Of a DNA stretch of 64,000 nucleotides, positions 34,330 through 46,939 are shown in pieces. The number at the start of each line of letters is the position of its first letter. Position 1 is the stretch's first letter. This DNA comes from Lineus longissimus. Its lineage: Eukaryota; Nemertea; Pilidiophora; Heteronemertea; Lineidae. The position numbers and the translations under genes were made by a program. Under the pieces are notes generated by a model. That model did no database searches and was not told the DNA's origin. It saw nothing but the letters and a program-made list of their open reading frames with translations. The stretch covers positions 12,650,001 through 12,714,000 of the forward strand of contig NC_088317.1 in NCBI RefSeq assembly GCF_910592395.1, in the 5' to 3' direction.

Positions 34330-35916
34330 ATGTTTATTTGCCTTTTCCGGTTCGGGCCTATTGAACACACTTTCTTATGAAGATTTCCCCCTGCTGACCC
34401 TCAGTAAGCCAGTTAGAACATTGGGAATTTCTAGGCCTAGGTGCGAGCGGGTTGTGTTTAAAGACAATAAACCGTGTATATGACCAGTAGCGTGTCCGAT
34501 TACTAGCGCAGCGCTTGCGCGAGTAAGCGCCAGTGCGTTCTTTAAGGTGCTGGCGCCTTATCTCTCTTCAGGCCGAAGTGAGCGACCCTGCGAGCAGGTT
34601 ACTTCGACACAAAAAGAGCCGCCGCACGTGACCTTCAAGAAACGAAGGCAAACAATCCAGTGAATTACACGAAATGTGTTTATTTCATCAGACTGCACTT
34701 TTTTGGCAAAAATAGAATAGCTGTTGGAGGAAATTAATATTTCGATGTGAAAAAAATGTTGAATAAGGTTACTGAGTCACTTTTGTAGTTAACGCACATC
34801 CGGTAGTGTGTCTCATCATTAGTCTCCGTCAACCTACGTATGTAGGGTTGAAAGGAGACTCTTGGTTTAGCTAGGCAAATTCCCCCAATTTATAACCCCG
34901 TTCCATGTGACTACGGTGTATGCAATGCACTGTGTATATCATTAGTGATTGGAGAACCCAGGTGGATTCGTGTTCGCGAAGTTTAGGGAAAACTGGACAT
35001 TAAGTAAATCAAATAGTATAATGAGTTGTTTATCGAAACATCAAAGGTGTGCAGTGCGAATTTTCAGAATTATTTAGCGAGCAATAACGACATATTTTAG
35101 GGGACGAGACAGCCGTTTGGCGATGGGTCGTGAAAATTTGATCCGCCATTACACAATCTCCAAACGAGACGTATTATGCGACCATGTTCCCTGCCAATTT
35201 CGATTTCCGCCATTGCACATTCTCCAAACGAGACGTATTATGCGACCATATTCCCTGCCAATTTCGATAGCTTCCATGTTGATCAATTCGTACTTAAGAG
35301 CAACGATTACAGGAACACACTTGCTTAGACATAAATTGAAATATTTTATGATTCATTGTTGTTATAAGTTATTCTTGCTACAAACAAATTTTCGCGGCAA
35401 CAATAGTGGTCAATACAGGCAGGGCCTTGGAGCGAGGCGACGGCGTTGATAAGACGATCAAGTTCCGGTCATGCGCAAGTCGCATGTGCAGAATAGTGTT
35501 TAAGGCACATGTGAATCACAACATCACCATCGCTGCTATCCCAACACAGCGTTAACACAGCAGCAACATAAACCCAATGCAAACCTTGCCAGCGAAGACA
35601 ATTCTCATACCAAGGTCTACAAACCAGTAACCCGACTTTTAATCTCCAACTATGTATATATCTATTTTCCCAATAAACTTTTAACCAAAACATTGATAAT
35701 GCCTCCTCCACTTCCTCAACAAACAAAGCACCCCACAGTTGACGGAGACTCCAGAGTCTGCCTGCAGACTCAACCGACAATTCTAGTTCTTTTTGACGCT
35801 ACTTTGTCCTGGCGCAAGAGCGGACTGCGAATGCAGCTCGATGCGCGAGATCCGATGCTTACCGAAGCGCGGCGCTAGGAATCGAATGCGCTATAGGTCA
35901 GAATTATTTTTACTGC
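34330..35916. other. Unassigned stretch
   Basis: No gene is recognised. A 35-bp direct repeat (CCATT...CTCCAAACGAGACGTATTATGCGACCAT) occurs at about 35145-35187 and 35208-35250. Confidence 0.4.
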
Positions 35917-35922
35917 GACGTC

Positions 35923-36253
35923 TATGGTAGGCCGTAGGGGACATTAATGCCGATTTAAGTTCTAGAACATAATTATTTATTGTCTAGCACGTAAATCAGC
36001 CTATCACAGTGCAGGAATTAAGTTCTAGCACGTTAATCAACCAATCGCTGACCAGCAATAATGGTCTAGCACATAAATCAGCCTATCACAGTGCAGGAGT
36101 TAAGTTCTAGCACGTTAATCAACCAATCGCTGACCAGGAATAATGGTCTAGCACATAAATAGCTATGGTGATTGGCATGAGGGCCGTGTTGGACATAAAT
36201 TCATTACGGTCTAGAACTTAAATCGGCATTAATGTCCCCTACGGCCTACCATA
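35923..36253. mobile_element. 331-bp TIR element with TATGG ends and 6-bp duplication
   Basis: The perfect inverted ends start TATGGTAGGCCGTAGGGGAC and continue for more than 40 bases. GACGTC lies outside both (35917-35922, 36254-36259). The interior carries an 82-bp tandem repeat (TAAGTTCTAGCACGTTAATC at about 36019 and 36101), so most of the element is repeat plus TIR. Non-coding. Confidence 0.8.
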
Positions 36254-36259
36254 GACGTC

Positions 36260-37470
36260 AAGGGCAAACTAACGTAATGTACGAAATGTACAGAGGGCGA
36301 TACTTTCGCATAGCCTAAAATCAACACATAAAAACACAAGGTGCAAAGTCTCCGGGGTCAATCTATAGGATTAGGAGTATTTTTGGTAATTATATAGCAG
36401 CACTACCATATTTTGGGCGGGCCGAAAAGCATTCATGCAACAATGCAGACAGTCCCTGACTGTTTAGTAGACGCCTCGATTTAGAGAAGCAAAATAAATT
36501 TATTCTCTGGGGATCTGGAGAGAGCTGGATTTGTTTTATTATCGCTGATAGATGTGAAGAAATCATGCCATAACCTCCTAAAGACATCTCATGCCCAATA
36601 TACAATACAACTGATGAAATAATGATTGACCGGCATAAATTCTGTCAATCGTGCCATAAAGTTTTGCCTGGGCAACAATGTCATAAATTATTGATCTGTA
36701 TTAGTAACAATAATCATCACTACATTATGTAACTTTCAGATAGATTGAAAATATTCGCTGGGTAGTCAGTCCAGCCGGAACAACCAGGCAGCAGCGTGAT
36801 GGTGGTGATATAAGCCGAAATAATATTGACTCCAAGGTGTTGCCAGCCAACCGCAAACGATAGCAAGAAGGGAGCAGAGGGTAGAGCAATCCTAGGTTTG
36901 GACATTTCTCCAAATTTTTGCGACTCTTGAGGTGTTGATCCATACACATCGATAGCTAAAATCATTCAAATTTTGGTACATCAGATTTAGTCTCGGGAAA
37001 TACTTAGAAGCCGTTGGCGAACGCGGAAAACCGCGTGCAGTTCTCAGATGCGTTGGATATATTTGCACGCGTCCCAATAACCGAGTCAAAATAGCTAAAT
37101 CCATTTTCCGAGTCACATCTCTCTTGCCTGCTGAAAATTCTAAAATCGTTTATCAATATCACAACCCCTTATTGTACGTCGTATGTTTTCAAGATATAAA
37201 ATTGTTTCCTATTACAACGCCAGCATATTCTAGATAACCCTATTTCTAGTATAATCTAGATAATCCTATATCACTCGTGTTAAAATATTCTAGTTGACAC
37301 TATCAACTGATGTGTTTGCAATGATGCGAACAGGGCCATAGCTAGAGGGGAGCAAGGGGTAAATGCCCCCAGATGTCACAAGGAAGATTGTTTTCACCAT
37401 GATTTTGGCCGAAAGTGTTCAAAATGTTTTTGTCAGCGGAGAAGAGCCTGGCGTGTTGTCGCTATGTCTG
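36260..37470. other. Unassigned stretch
   Basis: AT-rich intergenic DNA. I see no supported gene or repeat on either strand. Confidence 0.4.
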
Positions 37471-37484
37471 TTCAGTGTCTTTCT

Positions 37485-38037
37485 CACTATGTACAAGCGC
37501 GTCATAAGCAGAGCCTGCTATACCAACAAGAAGAACATTCCAATGGCCCAATTCTTCGTTGTATCTGGTGGACAAGTGCACATTTTTACGTGGACAGAGT
37601 ATAGCCGATTGAAAAAATGGCCGATTCGTAATGAATCACCCTGCATGCATAACGAAATAATATGATCAACCGACTATATACCTCCCGGAAATATAGCTTT
37701 GGTTGTTTGTACACAGTACTTCTGTCGTTATTGAAAGACTCTGCTCTGTTGAACGATGCTACATGTACTCCGTGAACACCTCAGTTCAACGTAATAGAAG
37801 CTTGAAGGGTTAACCAATGGACATGGAGGTACACACACTGTATTGGTTACATCACTGTGTACAAGCGCGAGCAGAGCCTGCTATACTAACAGGAGTGCAT
37901 TCCTATGGGCCAATTCTTTGTTGTATATATTGGTTAGTCAAGTCAGTGCACATACCAATGCCGACTGGTTAAAGCTCATTGAAAAACAGCCGATTTGCAT
38001 TGAAATATCCTTTTGTAACAAAAGAATGTGATCAATG
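37485..38037. repeat. Direct duplication of ~190 bp
   Basis: 37485-37680 and 37848-38037 share TGTACAAGCGCG, CAGAGCCTGCTATAC, CAATTCTT(C/T)GTTGTAT and GATCAA(C/T). They are diverged direct copies about 365 bp apart, of unknown nature. Confidence 0.6.
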
Positions 38038-38070
38038 GACTCCATTTTCGGCAGATATAGCATGCTGGTT

Positions 38071-38787
38071 TGTACAATAGGTAAGGTCACAGCCAGTGTT
38101 TAAGGATCGCACCAACGCCTGATCCTAACACCTAACACCCAAGATCACACCAGTTGTGACCTATCGACAGGATCAAGTGTGATCCTCTAGATAACACTTG
38201 ATCTTGGTGTAATCCTAGGTCACAGTCCGTGTTGGACTTTAGGATCACACCAGGTGTCACACCGTAAACCCAGCTTGGTGTTGAAGATCAGGAATTGCCT
38301 GTACATTTTACATGCGGTGTATTAACACTAAACCTCTTAGGGATTAGTGAGAGCCAGAGGTCACAACTTCAGATCAGTGGTAGCCATCTTTGCCTATGTT
38401 GTCATTCACACACTCAAGATGTTTTTCATCCCAAATGTTCAATTTGTGGCGAATATGCAACAAGAAGGAGGTCCAAGACATGAACGATCGGCATCAGTAA
38501 GTTCCGAACCTTGCAATATTCATGTTAGACTCACCGAGGATCAATTAGGAGTGCTAACAGAAGACTTTCATCAGTGGAGACAGGCAGCAGGTAGGCCTAA
38601 GATGTTTTTCATCCCAAATGTTCACTCAGCACCTTAAACACCAACACCATGTCTGACACCTAACACGGAACACCCAACACCTAACACCAAACTGACCCCA
38701 GGATTAGAGGGGTCGGATTAGGTGTAACCCCTGACACTGACACCTAACACTAGGTGTAACACTGGCTGTGACCTCACCTACTATGTA
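38071..38787. mobile_element. TIR element with many ACACCTA/TAGGTGT words
   Basis: Left TAGGTAAGGTCACAGCCAG and right CTGGCTGTGACCTCACCTA are inverse with one change. Both ends are also next to TGTACA. The subterminal regions contain opposing arrays of CCTAACACC and GGTGT words. Inside, a 26-bp direct repeat (AAGATGTTTTTCATCCCAAA...) occurs at 38417 and 38602. The short frame there matches no family I know. Confidence 0.55.
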
Positions 38788-39059
38788 CATGGCGTGTTTT
38801 ACCGAACTTAACCCGCCAAAAGGACCAAATATCAGACCAGTGACGACCTCATACCTTCGTCTTATGAGTAGTCTTATAATATTTTATGTACATGTATATC
38901 TTGTCATATTTTATATCATATTTTTTATCATTACATGTTTATAAATCTGTACACAGCAAAAATTGAAGCCAGTCAAAAGCACAGTATTATACATTTAGGT
39001 GCCATCATGATAAAACTACATCATATATAACACAATGTGATCTATTAGTTTTTATGAAT

Positions 39060-39255
39060 ACAGTACCTACTTGTATAATTTGCCGCGGTCGGTAGGCCTA
39101 GTAATTTTTCTAAGTCCATATTTATACGGTTTATAGAGTAGGAGTGATGGTACCTAGAGAAACAGCCTTTCATAATAACATGATTCCCGGGACGATCAGG
39201 TATTAAAAATTACAAGCCCTACCTGCCGCGGCAAATTATTCAGTACCTGTACTGT
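39060..39255. mobile_element. Fold-back element (~196 bp)
   Basis: Arms of about 50 bp (ACAGTAC...AATTTGCCGCGG...TAATTTTT and inverse) lie on either side of a ~90-bp loop. AAT is found outside both ends (39057-39059 and 39256-39258), a possible 3-bp duplication. Confidence 0.6.
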
Positions 39256-40299
39256 AATGTTATTCAATAACGTTCGAAATCAATTGAAACTGTCTACTGG
39301 AACCAGAACGTCTCATCCTTTTCATTATTTTCATATGCATGTACTTTCATTCTATTTATAAACTAGATGAACAGCTAACAACTAGAATCTATTTTTATCT
39401 GTTGCTGGCCATACTTGTGTAGATTTGTGTAATATCTGGCAATATGCCTGCTCATAAGGACACGAGCTACAGCAGCGGGTACAGCAGACGCGTACTGCCT
39501 CTGATATACTGCTGTTAAGGATGATCTGTAAGAAATGAGTTTCCGTTGGTCTCACCTTGGCCTCTCATTGCAGGAACAGGACGTAGGAGTACATTTCCAC
39601 AGTCCTCAAAAAGGAACTTTTGTAGAACATTTGCAGGGTGGGTAAAAGGATCAATTATCAGACACACACTTCAGAATTCAATTTATGGAATCTTGAGGTA
39701 ACATCATGGAGTCATGTTTGTTGAAATGGTGCGCAGGGGTTGATGAAACGAATTTTATTTGATTTTTTTTACGTGTGCAAATATTTTAGAGGCTGTATTG
39801 CAGGAAATGAACATAATTCTGCGAGACAGGTTATCCGGGTTGATCAAGTGAGCTGGGCATGGAATAAGTAGACTTGGTAATTTAGTGGTACATTATGTTT
39901 CACAACTATTTTTACTAATTTTACAGTTGGCGCAATAGGACCTATCAGATTAGTTGTTTTTACTAATACATTTTAAGCGTGTAGGAAAATTGATAGCTAA
40001 TACACTGGACTGATCCCCGAGTAACATTGGAAGAATTGGTCAGCTTCAAAAGTGTGAGTTTTATTACACTTGAGTTGAATCGCAGCACTTTTTTCATTTT
40101 TAGTGAAAAAACCTAACCGTGCTGGTCCATTTTCGAAAGCAAAATTGAAGGGAACTATCCCCCAAATGAAGCTTATGATTAGTCCATTTCTAGTGAGCTC
40201 GTCGGGGATGCCGAAATCAGCCATATCATCCCTGAATGATTCAGTGCTCTCCGCCATACCGTTACGGAGGCGTTGTCCGGAAAGTTTTGGGTCAAAATT

Positions 40300-40945
40300 T
40301 GGCCCAAATTAGCCATAACAATAGATTTCATGCAAGTTCCGTAATCAATGATATCCCCAACTGATACGAGTGCCAAATGTTATTGAAATACTCCCAACCG
40401 TTTGGGCTCAAGAGGTGAGAAGAAGAAAAAGAAGAAAAAGAAGAGTAGTGGATTAAAATCAATAATCATCCCCAGCTTGTTGCTGGGGATGACTAACAAA
40501 AACATTTCATGCAAATTACGTAATCAATGATCAAAAGGGCAATGTCATTTTCGTTCATATCGCCCAACTGATATGTTTGAAAATTTCATTGAAAAACGCC
40601 CAACTGTTTGGGCTCCAGAAGTGATAATATAACAGTAAGAAGAAGAAGAAAAAGAAGAAGAAGAAATATTTTTAGTTGAGTAAAATCAACAGTCTTCCCC
40701 AGCTTATTGGCTGCATGGGAAAGCCTAATAAATCAGACCGTCCAGTACTTCTTTCTCTGGAGCCTCAAATGATGCGGACATAACATTTACGAATGGACTA
40801 CAAGCCTGATTCGCAGAGTGCTGGATGTAGGTAAAGGTTATCCTGCCCAAATGCGGTATCAAGGGCAAAATATGTTAGACTAAACCTTATACATGTGATA
40901 GCGTCCAGCCGCCCGCCCAAACTATTCGGTAACTATCGGTTGCAT
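40300..40945 (+). repeat. Interspersed repeat family R40, copy 1
   Basis: Two related units (each with CCCAACTGATA..., GTTTGGGCTC and a GAAGAAGAAAAAG purine tract) are followed by a segment with the hairpin CTTCCCCAGC...GCATGGGAAG and a tail ending CCGCCCGCCCAAACTA. The 40660-40940 part reappears at 50375-50940. Confidence 0.65.
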
Positions 40946-41097
40946 TACTCCTAATAGAGAGGTTGAGATCAACACACTTATAGCAAAACTTATACTCATA
41001 CTGATAAACATCCGTATACGTCACAAGGTATGGAAAAAATGAGTTGAGAAAACATCAACTTAACTGACGACGTATACGCATGTGTATTGTAACATGA

Positions 41098-42228
41098 ATG
41101 CGAATTGGAGGTGCCAAGTGCTCCGTGGCCAATCGGAGCTCGCTTTACAAACGAGTAATATTATTTGGCAAAATGGCTGTTCCACTTAATGTGATGAGTT
41201 TGGCTATGTCCGAAGAGGAGGGTTTTGCTCTAATGTTTTTGGCTAAGGCAGAGAAACCAACGAGAACGGGTGTGACTTTGAGTGAGCTAACGAACGAACA
41301 GTATAATAGTATGTTCCGTTTCGAAAGGGACGACATGGAACGGCTGGCCACCAGTCTGAGAATGCCAGCGACCGTCAAGTGCCGCAACGGCACTGTAGCC
41401 GATGATATGGATAGTTGATATAGCGATCGACCACTGAAGGACTACAAGTGAGGTTTCGTATATTTCGAAGATGAAACATTGGACATCCTGTACGATGAGC
41501 ATAGCCACCTGTTACGTGACCTCGACCAACCCTGGTTGTCGGAGGACCACCTACGTCAATTCGGTGATGCTGTCCAAGCGAGGGATGCACCGCTTCAACA
41601 GTGTTGGGGCTTCGTGGATGGGAATGCCCGACCAATAGCGCGACCCACTAGGAATCAAAGGATCGTGTACAGTGGCCACAAACGACAACATTGCATCAAG
41701 TTCCAGTCGGTGAGCACCCCAAACGGAATGATTGCCAATCTCTATGGCCCCGTCGAGGGACGCCGCCATGATGCAGCAATATTGCGTATGAGTGGCCTCC
41801 TAGAACAGCTACAAGAGTTGGATAGACGCCATCCAGGGTACAAGATATACGGGGATCCAGCGTATCCCATCCGTCCCTTCTTGATGAGGCCTTTTGCTGG
41901 GGCCCAACTTCAGGAGGCTGAATCCGCCTTCAATCGGAGAATGTCCAAGGTCCGCGCCAGTGTTGAATGGACATTCGGGAAAGTAATTTCCAACTTTGCT
42001 TTCGTGGACTTTGACAAGAACCAAAAGCTGTACCTCCAGCCTGTAGCAAAGTATTATATGGTGGCTGTAATTTTAACCAACTGTCACACATGCCTGTATG
42101 GAAGCCAAACAGGCTTTGGCCTCGATCCTCCCGAGCCGAGCTTGGGTTGGATTGTTCTCCATCTAAAATACTTCACCACATGGTGTATTCAGTTTATTTG
42201 TCCAGTACAAACTTTTGCATCATTTTGA
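41098..42228 (+). pseudogene. PIF/Harbinger transposase, two frames with a broken middle
   Basis: 41098-41418 encodes the N-terminal part (MFRFERDDMERLATSLRMP, typical before the DDE core). 41479-42228 encodes the DDE core: D in CWGFVDGNARPIARP, a SGHKRQHCIKFQ strand, D in YKIYGDPAYP and E in RASVEWTFG, all catalytic residues kept, ending near NCHTCLYG. Between the frames (41415-41478) there is a stop, a shift and apparent loss of the segment that normally contains the RLxYP region. The family transposes with a SANT/Myb-like partner, whose gene abuts this one at 42230. The first frame starts at an ATG. Inactive as read. Confidence 0.8.
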
Positions 42229-42229
42229 A

Positions 42230-43240
42230 TCAAAGTTGCTCCTCCTGGTCCTCCCTTTCCATACGTTTCTGTCGTTCTTCCCGATCCAATTTGAACCTTT
42301 CCTCTTCAAGCTTAAGTTGCTGCTTCTTCAATTTAAGCTCTTCTTCCTTTAATTCGTGCTCATGACTTGCTTTCTCCGCCATGAACTCGAGTACCTGGCC
42401 TGAGGTGGTCTTCTGGCGTTTCGGCGCAGGCTTAGTTTCATCGTCACCTCCATCTGCAAAAAAATAAGCTACGTTTATATTTCAATGAACCAGGTACAAA
42501 AATGTACATTTTACAGGAGGAGAGATCACCACTTCCCAGATGCCAACACCTTCAGGTTTTTGAGAGGACGAGAGGGTGCGCAAAAAACTGGCCATTTTTT
42601 TCATTAGGACCTTTTGGACTTCTAAAAACATTCCAAAAAAATGTATCATTGAAAAATAATCACTGGCTTTTCTGTTACCTTTTCGTTCTGTAAGCGTCTC
42701 CAAAGCGTTTTTCCTGATTTCCTTTCCTCGGGTCTCATCGTCTGTTTTCTTCTTTGTCTGCTTCATATCTTCGTCCAAATTCATGTCCAAGATGTCGCTA
42801 AGTAACTGTTCGTTCTCGGTAAACTCGTGTTCTACGCCGGACCTGAAAACAGGTTATAAATGAAGCTACAGGCATGTGTATTCTGAGGATCCTAAATAGT
42901 AAATACATAATGTATGTATATAATACTGCAGTTTGGACACCCAGTCGAGCGTGATTCATAGAATCATAAACTTTCATACTCACGCCTTCATGTCTTTTTT
43001 TTCATCCTCTTCAAATTTATCAAGCAGCAACTTGGTCATCTCCCGCACGCGTCTTGAATCAACTTCCAACTTGAAAAAATCAGCCTTATTCAAAGCATCT
43101 GCGATCTGGGCCCAACTGTTTCCTTGTTTGTACGGATTTTGAGCATTTACTGCTCTAAGCAGGAGGGTATCGTCTTCATCTGAGAAGTTGACCCTTTTTT
43201 TCTGGTGGCCTGTTGTGCTACCTGGTTTGTATTGTCCATG
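42230..43240 (-). CDS. Harbinger SANT/Myb-like DNA-binding partner (three exons)
   Basis: Exons on the minus strand are 43240-42984, 42842-42679 and 42453-42230, with GTGAGT and GTAACA donors and CAG/GCAG acceptors. All phases fit and the gene ends at TGA 42230-42232. Exon 1 gives a SANT/Myb-like motif (FSDEDDTLLLRAVNAQN...SWAQIADALN), exon 2 an acidic and basic linker, and exon 3 a strongly charged coiled coil (KEEELKLKKQQLKLEEERF). The first ATG in exon 1 is out of frame, so an upstream exon or another start is needed. In Harbinger elements this protein helps nuclear import and DNA binding of the transposase. The frame is intact although the transposase is broken, so it may be recent or domesticated. 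Confidence 0.75.
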
Positions 43241-43339
43241 CTGAAAAATGAAGAAAAAAAAGTGAAATTTCACGTCATAGACTCATTGCGGACAAGTTTA
43301 ATGGTCTGTCCAAGTGGTGGATTCAAGATCTTAAAAGAT

Positions 43340-43360
43340 TATGTGGGGGGGGGGGGCTTG
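43340..43360. repeat. Poly-G run
   Basis: About a dozen G in a row beside the Harbinger genes; one of several homopolymer G/C runs in the window. Confidence 0.7.
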
Positions 43361-43690
43361 CCCGCCTAGTGAATTCCTGGTAAAAAGCAAAGATCGCCCT
43401 CCCCCTTCAATCGGCCCATGTCCGAACCCGCAGCAATCCAAAGCCTCGAGACACGCAACACCGTCGATCACACACTTTGGCATAAGTCCTATGCATGCGC
43501 CTGGCCTTATAGCAAAAAGCTGAATTTTTAGTGTACACTCTGATTCTAACTCACTTTTCAACTAGAAATCGTGTTGTTGGTGGAAGGACAGAACCTTCAA
43601 GTGGTGTGATATAGATACCCTCACGATCCAGAAGTATTAGGGTAGCAGGAAGGGTTGGGCGTTTGTGGTTTCTGAGTCTGAGGGGGTTGG

Positions 43691-43760
43691 TGTCTGTTGA
43701 CTGTGCTTTAAGAGAGACTAGGCATGGCGCCAGTCTCTCTTAAAGCACAGTCAACAGGCA
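43691..43760. repeat. Near-perfect hairpin with 25-bp arms
   Basis: TGTTGACTGTGCTTTAAGAG is followed by a 12-bp loop containing GGCGCC and then the inverse. The right arm plus 45 bp beyond it is repeated directly at 44079-44145, so one arm has been duplicated. Confidence 0.75.
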
Positions 43761-44078
43761 TTTGGTCTCAGTATTTGGGTTTTGATTGCCATGACTGTAC
43801 CCCTGTAAAAGTCAGAGGAGGAGAAGTTTGGAATGATGAAAGCATTGAAGAAGAAGAAATGTTATTATATATTGAGGAAAGCAAAATTTATTATGAGACT
43901 AGAAGGCAGTGTCCTGACTTGATTATTTTGAAAATGGCGGTCTGAACACATTAAAAGGTGGAACATGGCATTTTATCGACTTTGAAGTGTTCCGCAGTTA
44001 AAGGGAGACTATAGGCAGCAGCTAGGTAGGCAAGATAAAGTCATACAAATTTGCCAATAGGGGTCAGTCATATCTCTA

Positions 44079-45985
44079 GGCATGGCGCCAGTCTCTCTTA
44101 AAGCACAGTCAACAGGCATTTGGTCTTAGTATTTGGGTACAGAATCAAGGCAGCTCAGAGAGCAATGATTGAACGATGCTGTGGACAAGTCCAAGGATAC
44201 TGCATCAGTCACGACCAACTTCTCATCAGAAAGCGTCACCACCAGCATATTCAATGTTCAGTTCCAACCTGTACCAGTCCAATGCACGCCTGTCATGGTC
44301 AGCAGTGGTCAGCTTAGCGCGATATGGAACATTCTTCCGAAACTCAAGCGAGGGAAGTCTGCTCATTAGCCTATCTCGCGCACTGCTCCTTCTTGTCAAA
44401 CATTGTAGTGAAATCGTGGTACAGTGGGGCGTCCTCGAGGATTGCAGCTGGTCGGACAGACGTGGGGTGGAATGTGGGTGGCTGCACTTCTTCGTTGATG
44501 TGCGATGGCAGATAGCACAGTTGTTGCGTTGCATGACAGCTGAAAGTGAATGTGATATCATAGAACTGAGGCGTTTGCAATGAGACTATAGGTGAAGTAG
44601 AAGCAAGGAGTGAAATGGGCCATCTTCCAGTGACTAATATACAGAGTAAGGGCACTGGGTGTTGTTAGATTCAGCATTGAATGTATTCCTCGTACAAGCG
44701 TGAATAGTGTGGACATACAGTGAGAGGTGAGAGACCCCTATTGACTACTTCTTGTAACTTTATCTTGGATATTATATTAGTATTGAACTTCTAGCCATGG
44801 ATTATGAAGAAATTGAAGTTGTAGGCATGGAATATGAAAAATTATTCAACGTTGAAAGACATTATTCCATGAGGCTTTGCCGTGATCGCAAAGGACGCGA
44901 CGCGATTGGTTCACATGCTAATGAGGTATGATAATGATAATTACCTCTATAATGCTACTTGGATAGCGACTGTGTCGTTGATTGCAACAGTGGTCTATGT
45001 CAATGTGTGCCTGTAATGTCAATGAAGTATGATGAGGTGATGACGATAGTGCAATTGACTAGGTGGCGCATTTTAGAATCAGCAGTGAGCACTGTGTGTA
45101 ACATGGTGGAGGCAGCGGAGATAATAACTGTGTCGAAAGTATTGTTATAGGGCCTTCCCTAGGCCCATGGGGTTAAATTTACAATCCACGATTGAAAAGA
45201 TGTAGTTTGATCGCATTCAACTATAAATCCATTGAACAGTTGTGTTTCTTGGCTTTAGTCAACCGATGACCTTTTGTTGGGCCATGATCGGGGATTGTAA
45301 ACTGTAAATGTATTATGGACTGGGAGACGGGGGAAACACAAGTGAAATAGACCAAAACAAGTGATTTTTGGGCTTTGGTTTAGACGCATGCCCCACATGC
45401 GCCATGCGGGATTATGCGGGATTATACGGTTCATGTGAACTTGTTGATATCTACATGATCTAGTGCCGTTATTGGTCATGGTACATGGTAGGCCTAATCA
45501 TCATGGCAATATGTTTCAGGAAAAGCTCGGAGTAAAATGAACTGCCGATGAATAATGATGTTGTTCATGTTTACCATGTTTACTATACATAGCCATAGGG
45601 TATGCACTGGCCAGTGCACTTTCTGCACGTCGTCATGGTCATGTTACATGTACGTGATACCTTGCATATTTTGTTTTTTGAATGCGCATGCTTTTTGGGC
45701 AAAATCACTTGTACCAACACTAATGAATAATGTCTTCTTATCCCTATGACTCCATACACAGTGAGGGCATTGTCCCATTCTCATCAAATGGTAACTTATT
45801 GTACCGTATTAGGGTGGAAGTTGGGGAGCAGATACCTACCGCTGCACGCCTGTCATAATCAGCAGTGATGAGCATAGCGCGATATGGAACATTCTTCAGA
45901 AACTCAAGCGAGGGAAGTCTGCTCATTAGCATATCTCGCGCACTGCTCCTTATTGTCAAACATCGTAGTGAAATCGTAATGGAAA
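44079..45985. repeat. Locally duplicated segments of unknown origin
   Basis: 44079-44145 repeats 43720-43786 (GGCGCCAGTCTCTCTTAAAGC...). 44270-44420 and 45835-45985 are ~90% identical by eye (GCGATATGGAACATTCTTC, CTCAAGCGAGGGAAGTCTG, CTCGCGCACTGCTCCTT). Open frames exist on both strands of 44176-44583 but resemble no family I recognise. Confidence 0.55.
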
Positions 45986-46008
45986 ACGTCTGGCTTTGCG
46001 CCAGACGT
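45981..46008. repeat. Short hairpin
   Basis: AACGTCTGGC TTTG CGCCAGACGTT, an 11-bp stem with a tight loop, directly after the duplicated segment. Confidence 0.6.
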
Positions 46009-46939
46009 TGAGACTAATAAGTGAAGAACTAGTAGGTAAAGAACTTCTACTTGCGCGAGACTGCTCTGATAAAATTATCATTGCAGAGACTACGGTGACG
46101 TACACATATATTTTTTACAATCAAAAATGCCCTCAAAAGACGACATGGAATGATTATTTTATTGATATTTCCTACTATATACCTTCCAATTATCACTTTA
46201 TACAAATAGATCGGCGTTAGGTCGCATGCTTTTCTTTCCTGGTGACACTATAAAGCAAAATAGTTGCAACCCCGTAAATGCGCTATAAGTCCAATAATAA
46301 GTGACGGTGACCCGTTATAAATGTTTCGCCAGCTTCGCTTTTTTGCCGCTACGCGGCGCGTTGGGCCCTTGCGTCTAGTAAAACATTTTCAAAATCAGAG
46401 TGCATTAACTATCGAAAAATCGAGTTTTTGATAGCAGTAAAGCTCCACTTACCTTGAAATTCGGATGCGTTGTTTTCATATGTTCTCGTGTATGGAAAGA
46501 TGATTACGTAATAGACTCGGCGCGGATCAATGACGAGGGCCATGAACTACTATGTCATTCGTTTTGTATTTAACCAGGGGCCACGTTTCCGAAGGCGACT
46601 TATAGAGCACAAAAGATGTCCAACAAAATAGGCTTTTAGATGCGTAAAAATCGCTTTCTCATTTTTCTAATTCTATGTCAGATAATGATCCATCCTTATC
46701 AGTTACAGCTGGGTTGTCGGATTTGTTACATAATAGCCATATGAGCAACGGCAGGGCATTTTAATGCAGCAAAAAATTCAACTTTCGCTAGAACGTATCA
46801 GAGGGGAAAACTCCTCCCATATCTGATGATGTATTTGGCAAAAAATATAAGTATAAGTATCGGTAAGTCGTGGATCTCAACCTCACTATTGCCTCACCCT
46901 GACAACGTAAGCATTGCATTTACTGTATTCGGGTTATAA

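Noticed and set aside
35117-35449. 110-codon + strand frame
   Set aside because: Built on a 35-bp direct repeat; no similarity to a known family.
40418-40670. GAAGAAGAAAAAG tracts as a Lys/Glu-rich coding region
   Set aside because: Purine microsatellites inside an interspersed repeat; frames are short and not conserved.
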